DNA of 64,000 nucleotides from G963676095 sp963676095 (GCA_963676095.1 OY781040.1:4960001-5024000), one strand, 5' to 3'; positions 35,332 to 44,362 are shown, numbered from the stretch's first letter. Notes: generated by a model from the sequence alone, not told the origin. Program-made: numbers and translations.

Positions 35332-37183
35332 GGTTCTTCGTCAGTTTTGGTGAATTAAAATGATGGAAAAAGAGATAAAAAATTACAGATAAATATGTGA
35401 TAAACAAGTAAATATATAGTGAAAAATATTAGCAAATCTCAACATTTATATCTAATTTAACTTTCTGATATTTAAATATTTAAGATATAAAATGAAGCAA
35501 TTTGCTAATAAGAGCAAATTTAGCCCTTTTAATGCCCTGTTACAACTTTCAGGGATAAGAATTAATGAAGTTCATATTAAAGACCCAGGAATAATGATCA
35601 TTGCTGAAATCAAATCCAGATCAGGTTTTTGCCCACGATGCGGGAAAAAGAGTACGAGCATTCATAGTCTCTATTACAGAAGCTTGCAGGATTTGTCTAT
35701 TGCAGATAAACAGGTGAACATAAAGTTACTTGTTCGAAAATTTTTCTGCCGGAACAAGCGATGCTCCCAAAAAATATTTTCACAACAATTGACAGGTAGA
35801 TTGGACCGGTATGCCAGAAGGACCAGCCGGGCAGGTCAACTGTTAACCCGGGTGAGCCTGGAAACATCAGCCAGGAAAAGTTCGTGGCTGTCAAAACTTA
35901 TCCGGATTCCGGTCAGCCCCTCTACCTGTTTGAGACTGGTAAATAATTGTGTCCTTCCTTCTGCATATCAAATCCCCAATATAGGGATTGATGACTGGGC
36001 ATACCGTAAAGGGACTTCTTACGGAACCATCCTGGTCGACATGGACCAGGGAAGAGTTGTCGATCTTTTGCCCGGAAGGGACGGAAAAGGGGTAAAGAAA
36101 TTTCTACAATCACATAAAGAAATCCAGTTGGTTTGCAGGGACAGATCAAGCGCCTATTCTGCCGCGGTAAATGAAGTGCTCCCATCAGCCAGGCAGGTAG
36201 CAGACCGATTTCATTTAGTCAAGAACCTGTCGGATTCAGTTTATCAGCTTGTTAAATCAGAATATACCAGGTTGGTAAAACCATTAAAATCGCCATCCAT
36301 GCAATCAGATGGCAGACCTGCCACAGAACCAAAAACAGGAGATGCACCATCAAAAACTACGGTACAGCCAACGCCGGCTAAGGGGGCTCCATCGGATTAC
36401 CGCAAAGAGCTATTTGCTGAAGTAAAATCTCTTATTGCACAGGGGCTTGGTTTTAAAACGGTCTCCCGCAGGTTAAAGATTTCCCGCACTACTGTCCGTA
36501 AATATGCAGCGCTGGATGTACTGCCCAATAAATCGGTTATTCTTAAAAATGACTATTCAGGCTATCTGCCTGTCATTGAGCAGGAACTTGGTAAGGGGAA
36601 CAGTATAAAAGCAATTTATAAGATTATAGTTACTCAGGGTTTCAAGGGAAGCCGGAGTGCTTTTTATGAGCAGTTCAAAAATCATCCGTTGATAAACAAT
36701 CTTCATAAACAGGCCTCTCCTGCGGCGGAAAAACTTCAGGATGTATCTATCTTATCACCCAGAAAAATAGTACGCTATCTTTTCTTTGACGACTTAGACA
36801 AAATAAAGAATGAAAAAGAAAAACAACAAATCGGGCAGCTACTGGATAGCAACAGCTTATTAGCCAGTTTACGGGAACAAATACTGTCCTTTAGGGAGAT
36901 ACTCAAAAATGGAACGCCGGGACAACTAAATAAGTGGATGGACAAAGTTACAGCATTGAATAAAAAAATACTGAATACTTTGATAAACGGAATGAAGGAA
37001 GATATCACAGCAATCGATAATGCCATTCTTACAAATTGGAGTAGTGGAAAAGTTGAAGGCAATGTTAACCGGTTAAAAAATATCAAACGGCAAATGTATG
37101 GCAGAGCCGGGTTTGAACTGTTACGCAGAAAAGTTGTGCTGTCAAATACCGGATAGAGTCTTCACCTAATTTGACGAAGAACC
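35332..37183 (+). mobile_element. ISL3-family insertion sequence, about 1.85 kb
   Basis: Both ends read inward as GGTTCTTCGTCA followed by a GGTGAA block, giving imperfect inverted repeats of about 23 bases. The flanks are different: cut ISAon1 on the left and a cut BRO gene on the right, with no target duplication. This points to a deletion or rearrangement next to the element after insertion. Confidence 0.85.
35492..37156 (+). CDS. ISL3 family transposase
   Basis: A 554-residue transposase with the N-terminal zinc ribbon (CPRCGKKSTSIHS and CRNKRCSQKIF), the DDE domain (IGIDDWAYRKGTSYGTILVD, DRSSAYSAAVNEVLPSARQV, ADRFHLVKNL) and the C-terminal NWSSGKVEGNVNRLKNIKRQ with the catalytic Glu. 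A long Pro/Ala/Thr-rich insert and a helix-turn-helix (GLGFKTVSRRLKISRTTVRK) lie in the middle, as in long ISL3 members. Intact. Confidence 0.93.
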   Translation: MKQFANKSKFSPFNALLQLSGIRINEVHIKDPGIMIIAEIKSRSGFCPRCGKKSTSIHSLYYRSLQDLSIADKQVNIKLLVRKFFCRNKRCSQKIFSQQLTGRLDRYARRTSRAGQLLTRVSLETSARKSSWLSKLIRIPVSPSTCLRLVNNCVLPSAYQIPNIGIDDWAYRKGTSYGTILVDMDQGRVVDLLPGRDGKGVKKFLQSHKEIQLVCRDRSSAYSAAVNEVLPSARQVADRFHLVKNLSDSVYQLVKSEYTRLVKPLKSPSMQSDGRPATEPKTGDAPSKTTVQPTPAKGAPSDYRKELFAEVKSLIAQGLGFKTVSRRLKISRTTVRKYAALDVLPNKSVILKNDYSGYLPVIEQELGKGNSIKAIYKIIVTQGFKGSRSAFYEQFKNHPLINNLHKQASPAAEKLQDVSILSPRKIVRYLFFDDLDKIKNEKEKQQIGQLLDSNSLLASLREQILSFREILKNGTPGQLNKWMDKVTALNKKILNTLINGMKEDITAIDNAILTNWSSGKVEGNVNRLKNIKRQMYGRAGFELLRRKVVLSNTG

Positions 37184-37359
37184 CCTAAATCTAACTTAGT
37201 CCGTTCCTCTTCATCCAATCTTTGAGCAACTACGGTTGGGTTTGACAAACTTAATGCTTTACAAATATCCGTCAGACAAAACAACGGATCACCGTTTTTA
37301 TTGGTACTAACTCTTATTTCTCCGAATTGACTATTTCTGAATACCTGAATTCCGTTCAT
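37184..37359 (-). pseudogene. BRO-N domain (antirepressor-like) gene fragment cut by the ISL3 element
   Basis: The first 58 codons read MNGIQVFRNSQFGEIRVSTN, then GDPLFCLTDICKALSLSNPT and DEEERTKLDLG, a BRO-N domain as in phage antirepressors. The frame then runs into the ISL3 end. The C-terminal part is not found to the left of the element. This is a remnant of a prophage or mobile element. Confidence 0.85.
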
Positions 37360-37643
37360 GATTGTAGATTTAAAGTGAAAAAAAAGAGGTCAGTTTCCGG
37401 TGTCTATTGTCGCTGGCGACACCGTACTCCTTTCCTCTTAATTTTTTTATCCCTGGCAGCGACTCCCGGGCCGAAACGTTTCTCTGATTTAAAATATAAA
37501 CCGTTTCAGTTTTTCCCCGGATTTACAAGAGACTGCCTGGCTTTAATCCTTTCAATATCGGTAAATCAGTACTTCCCGGTACTGGAAACAAGATTTATTG
37601 CCCAGGAATATGTATCAATATCAGTCCCGGGCAAATTGTAAAG

Positions 37644-38399
37644 CTAATTTTTTAATTCAAGGCATTTTTTAAAATTTTCTTTTAGCGAATCAATCTTGTC
37701 CGTTTTTACGGTGCTTTTTATTGCCGATTTCGTGTCGGTATCTGTGTTTACAAACGCATAGATAGTCTCCCAGTAAGAAGTATTGTATAACTGGAGGCCA
37801 ATGGCCATCGTTGCATCATCGCTTGATAATGCATTCATGAATACATAGGTGTCATCAGATTGACCTACATATACATATCTCTCATTAAGAAAGGTTCCAA
37901 GTTCGGAACTGTATGCTGTTTTAACTATAACGGCATACGCAATTAACTTATCGTTTGTGTCGAATGAAAACATAATAAAAGGAGCATTTGTTGAGTAATC
38001 TGAATATAAGATTACACTTGATGTTTCGCTGTCAGGGGTACCATATTCCGCTTCAATTTCGCTTTTTGACGTGCCATATTCTTCTTTGGGCTCAGGATAT
38101 AAATTACTTGTCGGAGAAACAGTGAGTTTAAATACTTTACTGTCCTCAGCGTTTGAAAGCGTTATGTCTGTTTCCCCGACATATCCGGCTGTAACAAGCC
38201 CTGTTTCAGAGATACTGGCGTGGTATTCGTTTTCAACGGTGTAGGAAATAGTCGATTCTGAAGTGGCTTCGATTTGATATGTATCACCATAATTCAGTGT
38301 TTTTTCAGATGTAGTCAACCCAATATTATCATTATTGTCTTTACTACATGAAAATAAAAATACAAGACTCAAACTAAAGATAGAGATCCATTTTTTCAT
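37644..38399 (-). CDS. Ig-like (BIG_2-type) surface lipoprotein
   Basis: A 251-residue lipoprotein with signal ending in LFSC (Cys18). Residues about 25-95 look like a bacterial Ig-like domain (EKTLNYGDTYQIEATSESTI, ASISETGLVTAGYVGETDI). The following region has the repeat EYGTSKSEIEAEYGTPDSE and an unfamiliar beta-rich domain. Function unknown. It diverges from the YafQ-type toxin-antitoxin genes. Confidence 0.8.
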   Translation of the reverse strand: MKKWISIFSLSLVFLFSCSKDNNDNIGLTTSEKTLNYGDTYQIEATSESTISYTVENEYHASISETGLVTAGYVGETDITLSNAEDSKVFKLTVSPTSNLYPEPKEEYGTSKSEIEAEYGTPDSETSSVILYSDYSTNAPFIMFSFDTNDKLIAYAVIVKTAYSSELGTFLNERYVYVGQSDDTYVFMNALSSDDATMAIGLQLYNTSYWETIYAFVNTDTDTKSAIKSTVKTDKIDSLKENFKKCLELKN

Positions 38400-38461
38400 T
38401 ATAAGTTGTTTTATTAGTTAAAGCCCAAATGTACAAAACCGACCTCTCCCATTCATGGGTT

Positions 38462-38492
38462 TTTGTTTTTTCTTTGCAGATTACTACTTTTG
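38462..38492 (+). promoter_or_regulatory. Bacteroidetes-type promoter of the YafQ-type toxin-antitoxin operon
   Basis: TTTG at 38462-38465, then exactly 19 bases, then TACTTTTG at 38485-38492. This is the consensus TTTG-N19-TAnnTTTG, ending 17 bases before the antitoxin ATG. Confidence 0.7.
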
Positions 38493-38509
38493 TGGTAAAT
38501 AATCGAGTG

Positions 38510-38713
38510 ATGGCAACATACACAATTAAAATCAACGAGAGGACCAAGGAAGGCAAGAGACTGGCTGCTATGCTGGGTAAATCGAAAGCCGTGACTATGT
38601 TCTCTCACGGGAAGAAATACCCGGGCCTTGAGGAGGCTTTAGACGACGTGAGAGAGGGACGTGTTTTCGAGGCAAAAGATGCTGACGACCTGATAAAACA
38701 ATGCCTTGGGTAA
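38510..38713 (+). CDS. Antitoxin of a YafQ-type toxin-antitoxin pair
   Basis: A 67-residue protein (MATYTIKINERTKEGKRLAA) with an acidic C terminus (EEALDDVREGRVFEAKDADD) typical of RelB/DinJ-like antitoxins that wrap the toxin. The ATG at 38510 is chosen because it follows the promoter. The stop and the toxin start overlap as TAATG. Confidence 0.82.
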   Translation: MATYTIKINERTKEGKRLAAMLGKSKAVTMFSHGKKYPGLEEALDDVREGRVFEAKDADDLIKQCLG

Positions 38714-38985
38714 TGTATTCCATTATTTATACCAATAAATTCAAAAAAGGCTTTAAACTTTGCAGCAAAAGGAATCTTGATATTTCTAAACTTAGAGAAG
38801 TTGTTAATACTCTCCAGGAAACCGGTAAATTACCAAACAAATATAAGCCACACAAGCTTCAAGGGATATACTCCGGCCTATGGGAGTGTCATATTGAACC
38901 TGACTGGTTGTTGATCTGGGAACAAAACGAACAGCAAGTTGTCATCCTTTTGTTGCAAACAGGCACACATTCCGACCTATTTTAA
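38713..38985 (+). CDS. YafQ family mRNA interferase toxin
   Basis: A 90-residue RelE-fold ribonuclease that cuts mRNA on the ribosome. It has IIYTNKFKKGFKLCSKRNLD, PHKLQGIYSGLWECHIEPDW and LLIWEQNEQQVVILLLQTGTH; the conserved His, Asp and the final His-containing TGTHSDLF match YafQ. Start at 38713 by coupling to the antitoxin stop. Full length. Confidence 0.9.
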   Translation: MYSIIYTNKFKKGFKLCSKRNLDISKLREVVNTLQETGKLPNKYKPHKLQGIYSGLWECHIEPDWLLIWEQNEQQVVILLLQTGTHSDLF

Positions 38986-39140
38986 CCTATTTAGATCAAC
39001 GTTTCCCCTAGAATCTTTACCCTGCTCCTAAACCCCGTTCCCGGGGATCAGAACATTAGTGGATAATAAAAAAGCGGATCACTCTTTATTTATTTTTTAT
39101 TATTCTTGTACAAGAAATGGTACACATAAAATTTGAAAAG

Positions 39141-39398
39141 ATGGCAGTTTTACAGGTAACAAGCCGGGAGTTTAGGGAGAAGCAAAAGGCATTTTTTGAC
39201 CTGGCAGACAAAGGGGAAAAGATAATCATAAAAAGGGGGAAAAAACAGGCTTACGTATTGACCCCGGTCGATGATGATGATTTATTTTTCACGCCGGCAA
39301 TGCTTGCAAAAATAGATAAGGCAGTACAGGAAGCAAAAGAGGGGAAAGTCAGGAGAATGACGCCGGAACTCAGAAAAGAACTCTTTGGTGACTTATGA
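39141..39398 (+). CDS. Phd/YefM-like antitoxin, orphaned
   Basis: An 85-residue antitoxin (MAVLQVTSREFREKQKAFFD, then IIIKRGKKQAYVLTPV) with an acidic C-terminal tail. An upstream ATG at 39117 is possible. The partner toxin just after it is broken by deletions, so the antitoxin now stands alone. Confidence 0.82.
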   Translation: MAVLQVTSREFREKQKAFFDLADKGEKIIIKRGKKQAYVLTPVDDDDLFFTPAMLAKIDKAVQEAKEGKVRRMTPELRKELFGDL

Positions 39399-39535
39399 AA
39401 TACGAAATAGATTTTTCTGATCATTCCTTGACGAAGTGAAGAAGTTGCGGAAAGCAGGGGAGAAGACAGTCCTTAAGAAGATTGATTCCCTTCTCGATGA
39501 ACTGCAGGAACATCCCTATTCAGGAACAGAAAGCC
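39395..39535 (+). pseudogene. Broken RelE/YoeB-type toxin
   Basis: Starts MKYEIDFSDH and overlaps the antitoxin stop as ATGA. A single lost T after the His codon shifts the frame; the protein resumes as FLDEVKKLRKAGEKTVLKKI and SLLDELQEHPYSGT, after which a lost G and then unrelated sequence end it. Two one-base deletions plus loss of the 3' half make it non-functional. Confidence 0.8.
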
Positions 39536-39574
39536 CAAACTTTTGGGTTATGGCTCATTTGATAAGTAACTTTC

Positions 39575-39622
39575 AGCTCAAAAATGAACAAAAATGAGCT
39601 TTAAATATTATTTTTGTGAGCT
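39575..39622. promoter_or_regulatory. Promoter and AGCTCA/TGAGCT repeats before the fic gene
   Basis: AGCTCA, TGAGCT and TGAGCT occur at 39575-39580, 39595-39600 and 39617-39622. The last directly follows TATTTTTG (39609-39616), a TAnnTTTG -7 element. The winged helix of the Fic protein is a natural candidate to bind here. Confidence 0.45.
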
Positions 39623-39636
39623 ACAAAAAATGAAAA

Positions 39637-40677
39637 ATGATTGAAGAAAGAGAACAGCAAATAATTGATTTCATAGAGAAATCTGGGGAAAGCTCATCAA
39701 AAGAGATTTTTGATGGTGTCAACATTTCTGTGAGCTATGCAACGCTTAAAAGACTCTTGACAAAATTAATTTCAGAAAACTATATTTCGTCAAAAGGACT
39801 AGGAAAAGGAACTAAATATATTATATCTCCGATTTATAAGGTTATCCAACCTGTTGATATTGAAGAGTACTACAAAAAAGAAATTGACGAAAGAAAAATT
39901 AAAGAAAATTTCGATTTTTCAATAATCAATGAAGTCCTTGCGAAAAATAGCATATTCACAGACAATGAATTATCAAAACTCAACGAACTGCAAAATAATT
40001 TTAAACATAACATTCAGCAGCTATCCGAGAATGAATACAAAAAAGAATTTGAGCGGTTAGCAATTGATTTAAGTTGGAAATCTTCTCAGATCGAAGGGAA
40101 TACTTACTCTTTATTAGAAACCGAAAAATTGTTAAAAGAGAAAGAAACAGCCGCAGGAAAAACAAAAGAAGAAGCAATAATGCTGTTAAATCACAAAGAT
40201 GCTCTTGATTTCATCATTGATAATCCGGATTATCTTTATCCTTTAAGTGTTTCTAAAATTGAAGATATCCATAGCATTCTAACAAAAGAACTTGCTGTTG
40301 AAAGAAACTTACGAAAAAGACGTGTCGGAATTTCAGGGACCAATTATCGACCATTGGATAATGAATTTCAAATAAAAGAAGCTTTGCAGGACACTTGCAA
40401 TTTGATTAATAAAAAAGAGAGCATTTTTGAAAAAGCTTTATTAGCATTAGCTTTGATTTCATATATTCAGCCATTTATGGATGGAAATAAAAGAACAGCA
40501 AGAATTGTTAGCAATGCAATCTTAATGAATGGGAAGCACTGCCCATTGTCTTTTAGAACAGTTGATTCTATTGATTATAAGAAGGCAATGCTCTTATTTT
40601 ATGAACAAAATAACATATCAACTTTTAAGGAGATTTTTATAAATCAATTTGAATTTGCTGTTAATACTTACTTCTAA
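39637..40677 (+). CDS. Fic family protein with winged helix, Gln in place of the catalytic His
   Basis: A 346-residue protein. Residues 1-70 form a winged helix (ISVSYATLKRLLTKLISENY). The Fic domain has an inhibitory-type helix motif SSQIEGN (about 149-155) and the core QPFMDGNKRTAR (from Gln278). In canonical Fic enzymes the first residue is His and is needed for AMP transfer; here the codon is CAG. The rest of the phosphate-binding loop is kept. The protein may bind nucleotide without AMPylation, or act on DNA as a regulator. Confidence 0.9.
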   Translation: MIEEREQQIIDFIEKSGESSSKEIFDGVNISVSYATLKRLLTKLISENYISSKGLGKGTKYIISPIYKVIQPVDIEEYYKKEIDERKIKENFDFSIINEVLAKNSIFTDNELSKLNELQNNFKHNIQQLSENEYKKEFERLAIDLSWKSSQIEGNTYSLLETEKLLKEKETAAGKTKEEAIMLLNHKDALDFIIDNPDYLYPLSVSKIEDIHSILTKELAVERNLRKRRVGISGTNYRPLDNEFQIKEALQDTCNLINKKESIFEKALLALALISYIQPFMDGNKRTARIVSNAILMNGKHCPLSFRTVDSIDYKKAMLLFYEQNNISTFKEIFINQFEFAVNTYF

Positions 40678-40700
40678 AAGAGAATAGAAAAACTACCGTA

Positions 40701-40806
40701 CAATCGAATGGCCCCTCCAGTAAAAACTGACAGGAATCACTTATAACTCAAATTCAGAATTATTCTTTCTAAGATTGTTATAATTATTCCGGCTTGTCGT
40801 AAATTG
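40701..40806 (-). repeat. Repeat family A, copy A1
   Basis: On the minus strand it reads CAATTTACGACAAGCCGG, then AATCTTAGAAAGAATAATTC, then CTGTCAG and a TCGATTG end. It matches 62035-62148 and 63531-63645 over about 105 bases with small gaps. It starts 24 bases after the fic stop, in the same orientation relative to the gene as the other copies. Confidence 0.85.
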
Positions 40807-40894
40807 TATGCCGGTAAACTGGAACGTAAGTTCTTATCTGGCGAAGCTACCCGGTTTACGGTTGTACTAAAAAAAACGACAACAATAAAAAATT

Positions 40895-41467
40895 ATGGGA
40901 CTAAAAATAAGTACAATTGCAGCAATTCCAGAAAATGTAGAAAGGAGTTATTATCTATATATTCTTGACTATTATAGCTGGGACGAACCAATTAGCAATA
41001 CTCTTAGAAATAGTTTTGACAAGATCGCAAAGTTTGCAGCTGAAAATGACTCAATTGCAATTCAAGGTATACCAGAAAGTCATTTTTATTCTGAGTTAAT
41101 GTCATGGGAGTCTGTAAATGGAATTGACCCTAAAGAATTACTGCCTGCATTAATGATTACTACGATTCATCCAAAATACTTTTTAGACGGGAATAACAAA
41201 CAATCTTCCGGTGGAAAAATACCAGAAGACAAATTAGTTTTTATTGAAATTGGGAAAGTCTGTAAAACACCTCAAGAAGTGATTAAACTTATCGAAAAAG
41301 TCTTCCAAGACATAAAAGATAAAAAAGAGATCAAAGATTTTAAAGTGAAAAAGGAATTAAAGGGTGGTGTCGGAAAAATATTGAATGACACAATAATTCT
41401 CGAACCCAATGTTGCAGGAATTGGAGTCAATATTAATAACATATTTAAATTCCTTTCCAAAAGATAA
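40895..41467 (+). CDS. Protein of unknown function, 190 residues
   Basis: An alpha/beta protein with no membrane segment that I do not recognise (MGLKISTIAAIPENVERSYY). It has a Lys-rich helical region near residue 140 and a C-terminal Gly/Val-rich strand (TIILEPNVAGIGVNINNIFK). The middle (LPALMITTIHPKYFLDGNNK) reads like an enzyme or binding core. AT-rich, in the accessory region, on the same strand as fic. Confidence 0.75.
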   Translation: MGLKISTIAAIPENVERSYYLYILDYYSWDEPISNTLRNSFDKIAKFAAENDSIAIQGIPESHFYSELMSWESVNGIDPKELLPALMITTIHPKYFLDGNNKQSSGGKIPEDKLVFIEIGKVCKTPQEVIKLIEKVFQDIKDKKEIKDFKVKKELKGGVGKILNDTIILEPNVAGIGVNINNIFKFLSKR

Positions 41468-41577
41468 ATTAAGAAATTTTTTCTGGCATATGAACCGATG
41501 GTGTTGGATCCAATTTTTTTTTTTAATTTCGATAAAAATTCTTTTTAAAATTTTATTTCATCTAAAAAAAATACTGA

Positions 41578-41757
41578 TGAGAAATGCAACTTTTCACGGG
41601 ATTCCGTGTTGGTATAATTCAGTAAATGATGAATTAATCGGCAAAAATCGATTTCTTGATTTCATTGTCGGCATTCTTCTGTGGTTCGATCTTAAAATTC
41701 TCTTATTGGATGCTATCCCGATGTGGGTAGAGGTTGACGAGTTAGAAAAAAGATAAT
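41578..41757 (+). CDS. Small protein of unknown function, 59 residues
   Basis: Reads MRNATFHGIPCWYNSVNDEL followed by a hydrophobic segment (FIVGILLWFDLKILLLDAI) and an acidic end. The ATG at 41578 is taken as the start because the frame upstream is T-rich and unlikely protein. It resembles small hypothetical proteins seen in Bacteroidetes accessory DNA; the function is unknown. Confidence 0.55.
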
Positions 41758-41779
41758 TCTTTGAAAATTTTACATTAAA

Positions 41780-41814
41780 ATAAAAAAGCAGCCGTCCATT
41801 GCTCCAGCTGCTTC
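41780..41814 (-). terminator. Minus-strand terminator
   Basis: On the minus strand AAGCAGC and GCTGCTT form the stem and a T-rich tail follows. It closes the small minus-strand gene at 41867-42007. Confidence 0.7.
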
Positions 41815-41866
41815 GAAAGTACCGAACTAAGTGGACTGGACTTAGCTCTACAATTAATTTACTAAA

Positions 41867-42007
41867 TTAGTGTTCCTGGTTTTTGCCAATAGGCACCCAA
41901 AATCGGAACACTTTTTTTGTTTTCGGATATATCCATCTACCTTTACGGCGGATACGTTTTGCGAAAACAAGCTTCTCTACAATTCCATTCCGGATTCGAA
42001 ATTCCAT
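41867..42007 (-). CDS. 46-residue basic protein with a strong ribosome-binding site
   Basis: Read directly from the minus strand: ATG at 42007, preceded by AAAGGAGG with five bases spacing, an unusually good Shine-Dalgarno for a Bacteroidetes. The protein starts MEFRIRNGIVEKLVFAKRIR and is rich in Arg, Lys and aromatics. A hairpin lies upstream and a terminator downstream, so it is a complete small transcription unit. Function unknown; the charge suggests nucleic-acid binding. Confidence 0.6.
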   Translation of the reverse strand: MEFRIRNGIVEKLVFAKRIRRKGRWIYPKTKKVFRFWVPIGKNQEH

Positions 42008-42052
42008 ATATACCTCCTTTCTTTTTTTAGTCAACACCTATAGATATTGACC

Positions 42053-42070
42053 TCTCCGCATAGGCGGAGA
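42053..42070 (-). promoter_or_regulatory. Leader hairpin before the 46-residue gene
   Basis: TCTCCGC and GCGGAGA are perfect 7-base arms around a four-base loop, in the presumed leader of the small gene 46 bases upstream of its ATG. Confidence 0.45.
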
Positions 42071-42333
42071 TATAAACAAGGTAGTAATGGATACCCAATA
42101 TCTTGTTTCTTCCGTCATTGCTTGACACTTCTAGAGGTATAGAACAATTTTAATATGTAGAGAACTATGCTTTTATATAAAAGATAAATTTAATAAAAAG
42201 TGACTTATCAAAAATCTGAATATATAAAAAGTTGAACTAAACCCGCTAAGCGGGAGCTTATTTTACAACTAAAATAGGAATTGTTGGTGATATCTGTTGA
42301 TTTTGCTGCTCCTAATTTTAAAAACAAATTATT

Positions 42334-43227
42334 ATGAGCAGAAAATCTTACCTGGAGCAGGCCTGCCAGGCTGTTCCCGAGTTTAAAACCATCAGCGAAA
42401 AGTTCCTTCGCAAGTACACCATTGCCGGTAAATCCGGATCATGCACGCGAAACTACCTGATGCAAATATCAAAAATGGTGCTCCATTTCGGATGTTCGCC
42501 ACTGGATTTATCCATCGACCAGATGGAAGAATACCTTTTCCATCTCCGCCAAAATGAAAAGCCGAGCATGAGCTCTTTCAAACACCTGGTGTACGGGCTG
42601 CGCACCCTGTTTTCGATGTTCAAAAACGAGAAACTGTATCTGGCACTGCCTGCTATATCCGGCAGTAAGGCATTGCCTGTAGTCTTTTCCCAACCCGAAA
42701 TCAAACTCATCCTGAAAACGCCCAAACTATTAAAGCACCGGGCGCTGTTTGCCGTTACTTACGACTGCGGGCTTCGCATCTCAGAGGTAATAAACCTGAA
42801 AATAACCGATATCGATTTTGACCGTCGGCAGGTACATGTCCGCCAAAGCAAATACAAAAAAGACCGTTACGTGCCTGTTTCCCCGCTCACCATTAAAGGA
42901 ATAAAACAGTACCTGGAAGCTTCCAACCCGCAAACATGGCTTTTCAACGGCAAGGTCAGGGGGGAGCAGATCAGTCACGAAGGGATACGCCATGCTTTTC
43001 GTTCGTGCATGCAAAAGACTGGCATCCGCAAAGCTGCCTGTATCCATACCTTGCGCCACAGTTATGCCACGCACCTGCTGGAGATGGGACTCGATATCGT
43101 GAGCGTAAAAAACCAACTGGGCCATGCCGATATCGTCACTACCATGATGTACCTGCACATTGCCCGTTCGGACCCCAAGGCCGGTTTTGCCCCCATGGAA
43201 AAGCTATACGGCGGTGCCACCCGATAA
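42334..43227 (+). CDS. Tyrosine-type recombinase of the IS91-type element
   Basis: A 297-residue site-specific recombinase with an N-terminal SAM-like DNA-binding domain and the complete catalytic set: Arg in YDCGLRISEVINL, His-x-x-Arg in HTLRHSYATHLLE, His in LGHADIV and Tyr in TTMMYLHI. It overlaps the transposase gene. Whether it takes part in transposition or resolves copies is not known. Confidence 0.92.
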   Translation: MSRKSYLEQACQAVPEFKTISEKFLRKYTIAGKSGSCTRNYLMQISKMVLHFGCSPLDLSIDQMEEYLFHLRQNEKPSMSSFKHLVYGLRTLFSMFKNEKLYLALPAISGSKALPVVFSQPEIKLILKTPKLLKHRALFAVTYDCGLRISEVINLKITDIDFDRRQVHVRQSKYKKDRYVPVSPLTIKGIKQYLEASNPQTWLFNGKVRGEQISHEGIRHAFRSCMQKTGIRKAACIHTLRHSYATHLLEMGLDIVSVKNQLGHADIVTTMMYLHIARSDPKAGFAPMEKLYGGATR

Positions 43228-44362
43228 CTCCCTGGGCGGGGTTATCCGACAATTCCTGCCCGCGTTGCTGAAAGACAGGGGCGTTTCCTCCGACCAGCTA
43301 AAGGTACTCCGGGCTCTGGCAGCTTGCCGTACCCCCGGAATGGGTGGTTCGGCCATGGTCTGCAACGATTGCGGATCGGTACATTACGTGCTGCACAGTT
43401 GCCGCAACCGTCATTGCCCCCGTTGCCAGGGCATCGATAAAGCATTGTGGGTGGAAGCCCGCAAACAGGAATTGCTGCCGCTAAAATACTTTCATGTGGT
43501 GTTTACCGTCCCGCACAACCTGCTGGAGCTGTTCCGTTTCAACCGCCTAGTGATGTACAACCTGCTGCTGGAAAAATCGTGGGAAACCCTGTGCCTGTTT
43601 GCCCGTGACCCCAAACTCATGGGGGCCCGTCCGGGTGCCATTGCCATTCTCCACACCTGGGACCAACAGCTCCGGTTCCACCCCCATGTGCATTTGATTG
43701 TACCGTCCGGGGGAATGGATAAAAACGGAAAATGGAAAAGCACCAAACAGAACGGCGGCTTCCTGTTCGATGTCAAACAAATGTCTGCAATGTTCAGCGC
43801 CAGGTTCGCAAAGAAACTCAGAACACTGAAAAAAGAGGGCAAAATCCGCAAGTATGTGCCCCGTGATTTGATTAAAAAGCCCTGGGTGGTCTATGCCAAA
43901 CAGGCTTTCGGATCCGCGGAAAGTGTGGTCGAATACCTGGGCAGGTACACCCACCGGGTGGCCATCTCCAATGCGCGGATCATGAAAGTAACCGATACCC
44001 ATGTTACCTTTAGCTGGTGCGATCGCGAAAACGGGTACCAAAAGAAAACCGAAACCATTAGCGGAACAGAGTTCCTCAAACGTTTCCTGGACCACATTGT
44101 GCCCCCTTATTTCCGGCGTATCCGCCACCTGGGATTCCTGGCCTCGCGGAGCAAAAAACAAAATCTGAAAGCAATACGCCAAAGCCTTGGGCTAGAACAG
44201 CTACCCCCTGCACCGCTTTCGCGGGCTCAGGTTCTGGAACTGCGTTTTGGCCAGCACTCCCTGCTCAGGTGTAAAGATTGTGGCGGGGTGCTTCAATTGC
44301 TGGAATCCTGGCCCGGGCAACGGGCTCCGCCGGTAAATGCATTGACAGGAATGTGCCAATGA
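43214..44362 (+). CDS. IS91 family transposase (Y2/zinc-binding type)
   Basis: Rolling-circle transposase, read here from a GTG at 43214 that overlaps the integrase stop by 14 bases (382 residues). The zinc-binding N terminus has CNDCGSVHYVLHSCRNRHCP and CQGIDKALWV. The HUH-type core is suggested by the His cluster in RFHPHVHLIVPSGG and by the Tyr in VEYLGRYTHRVAIS. A C-terminal zinc ribbon-like pair CKDCGG follows. An upstream ATG at 43160 would overlap more. Confidence 0.92.
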   Translation: MPPDNSLGGVIRQFLPALLKDRGVSSDQLKVLRALAACRTPGMGGSAMVCNDCGSVHYVLHSCRNRHCPRCQGIDKALWVEARKQELLPLKYFHVVFTVPHNLLELFRFNRLVMYNLLLEKSWETLCLFARDPKLMGARPGAIAILHTWDQQLRFHPHVHLIVPSGGMDKNGKWKSTKQNGGFLFDVKQMSAMFSARFAKKLRTLKKEGKIRKYVPRDLIKKPWVVYAKQAFGSAESVVEYLGRYTHRVAISNARIMKVTDTHVTFSWCDRENGYQKKTETISGTEFLKRFLDHIVPPYFRRIRHLGFLASRSKKQNLKAIRQSLGLEQLPPAPLSRAQVLELRFGQHSLLRCKDCGGVLQLLESWPGQRAPPVNALTGMCQ

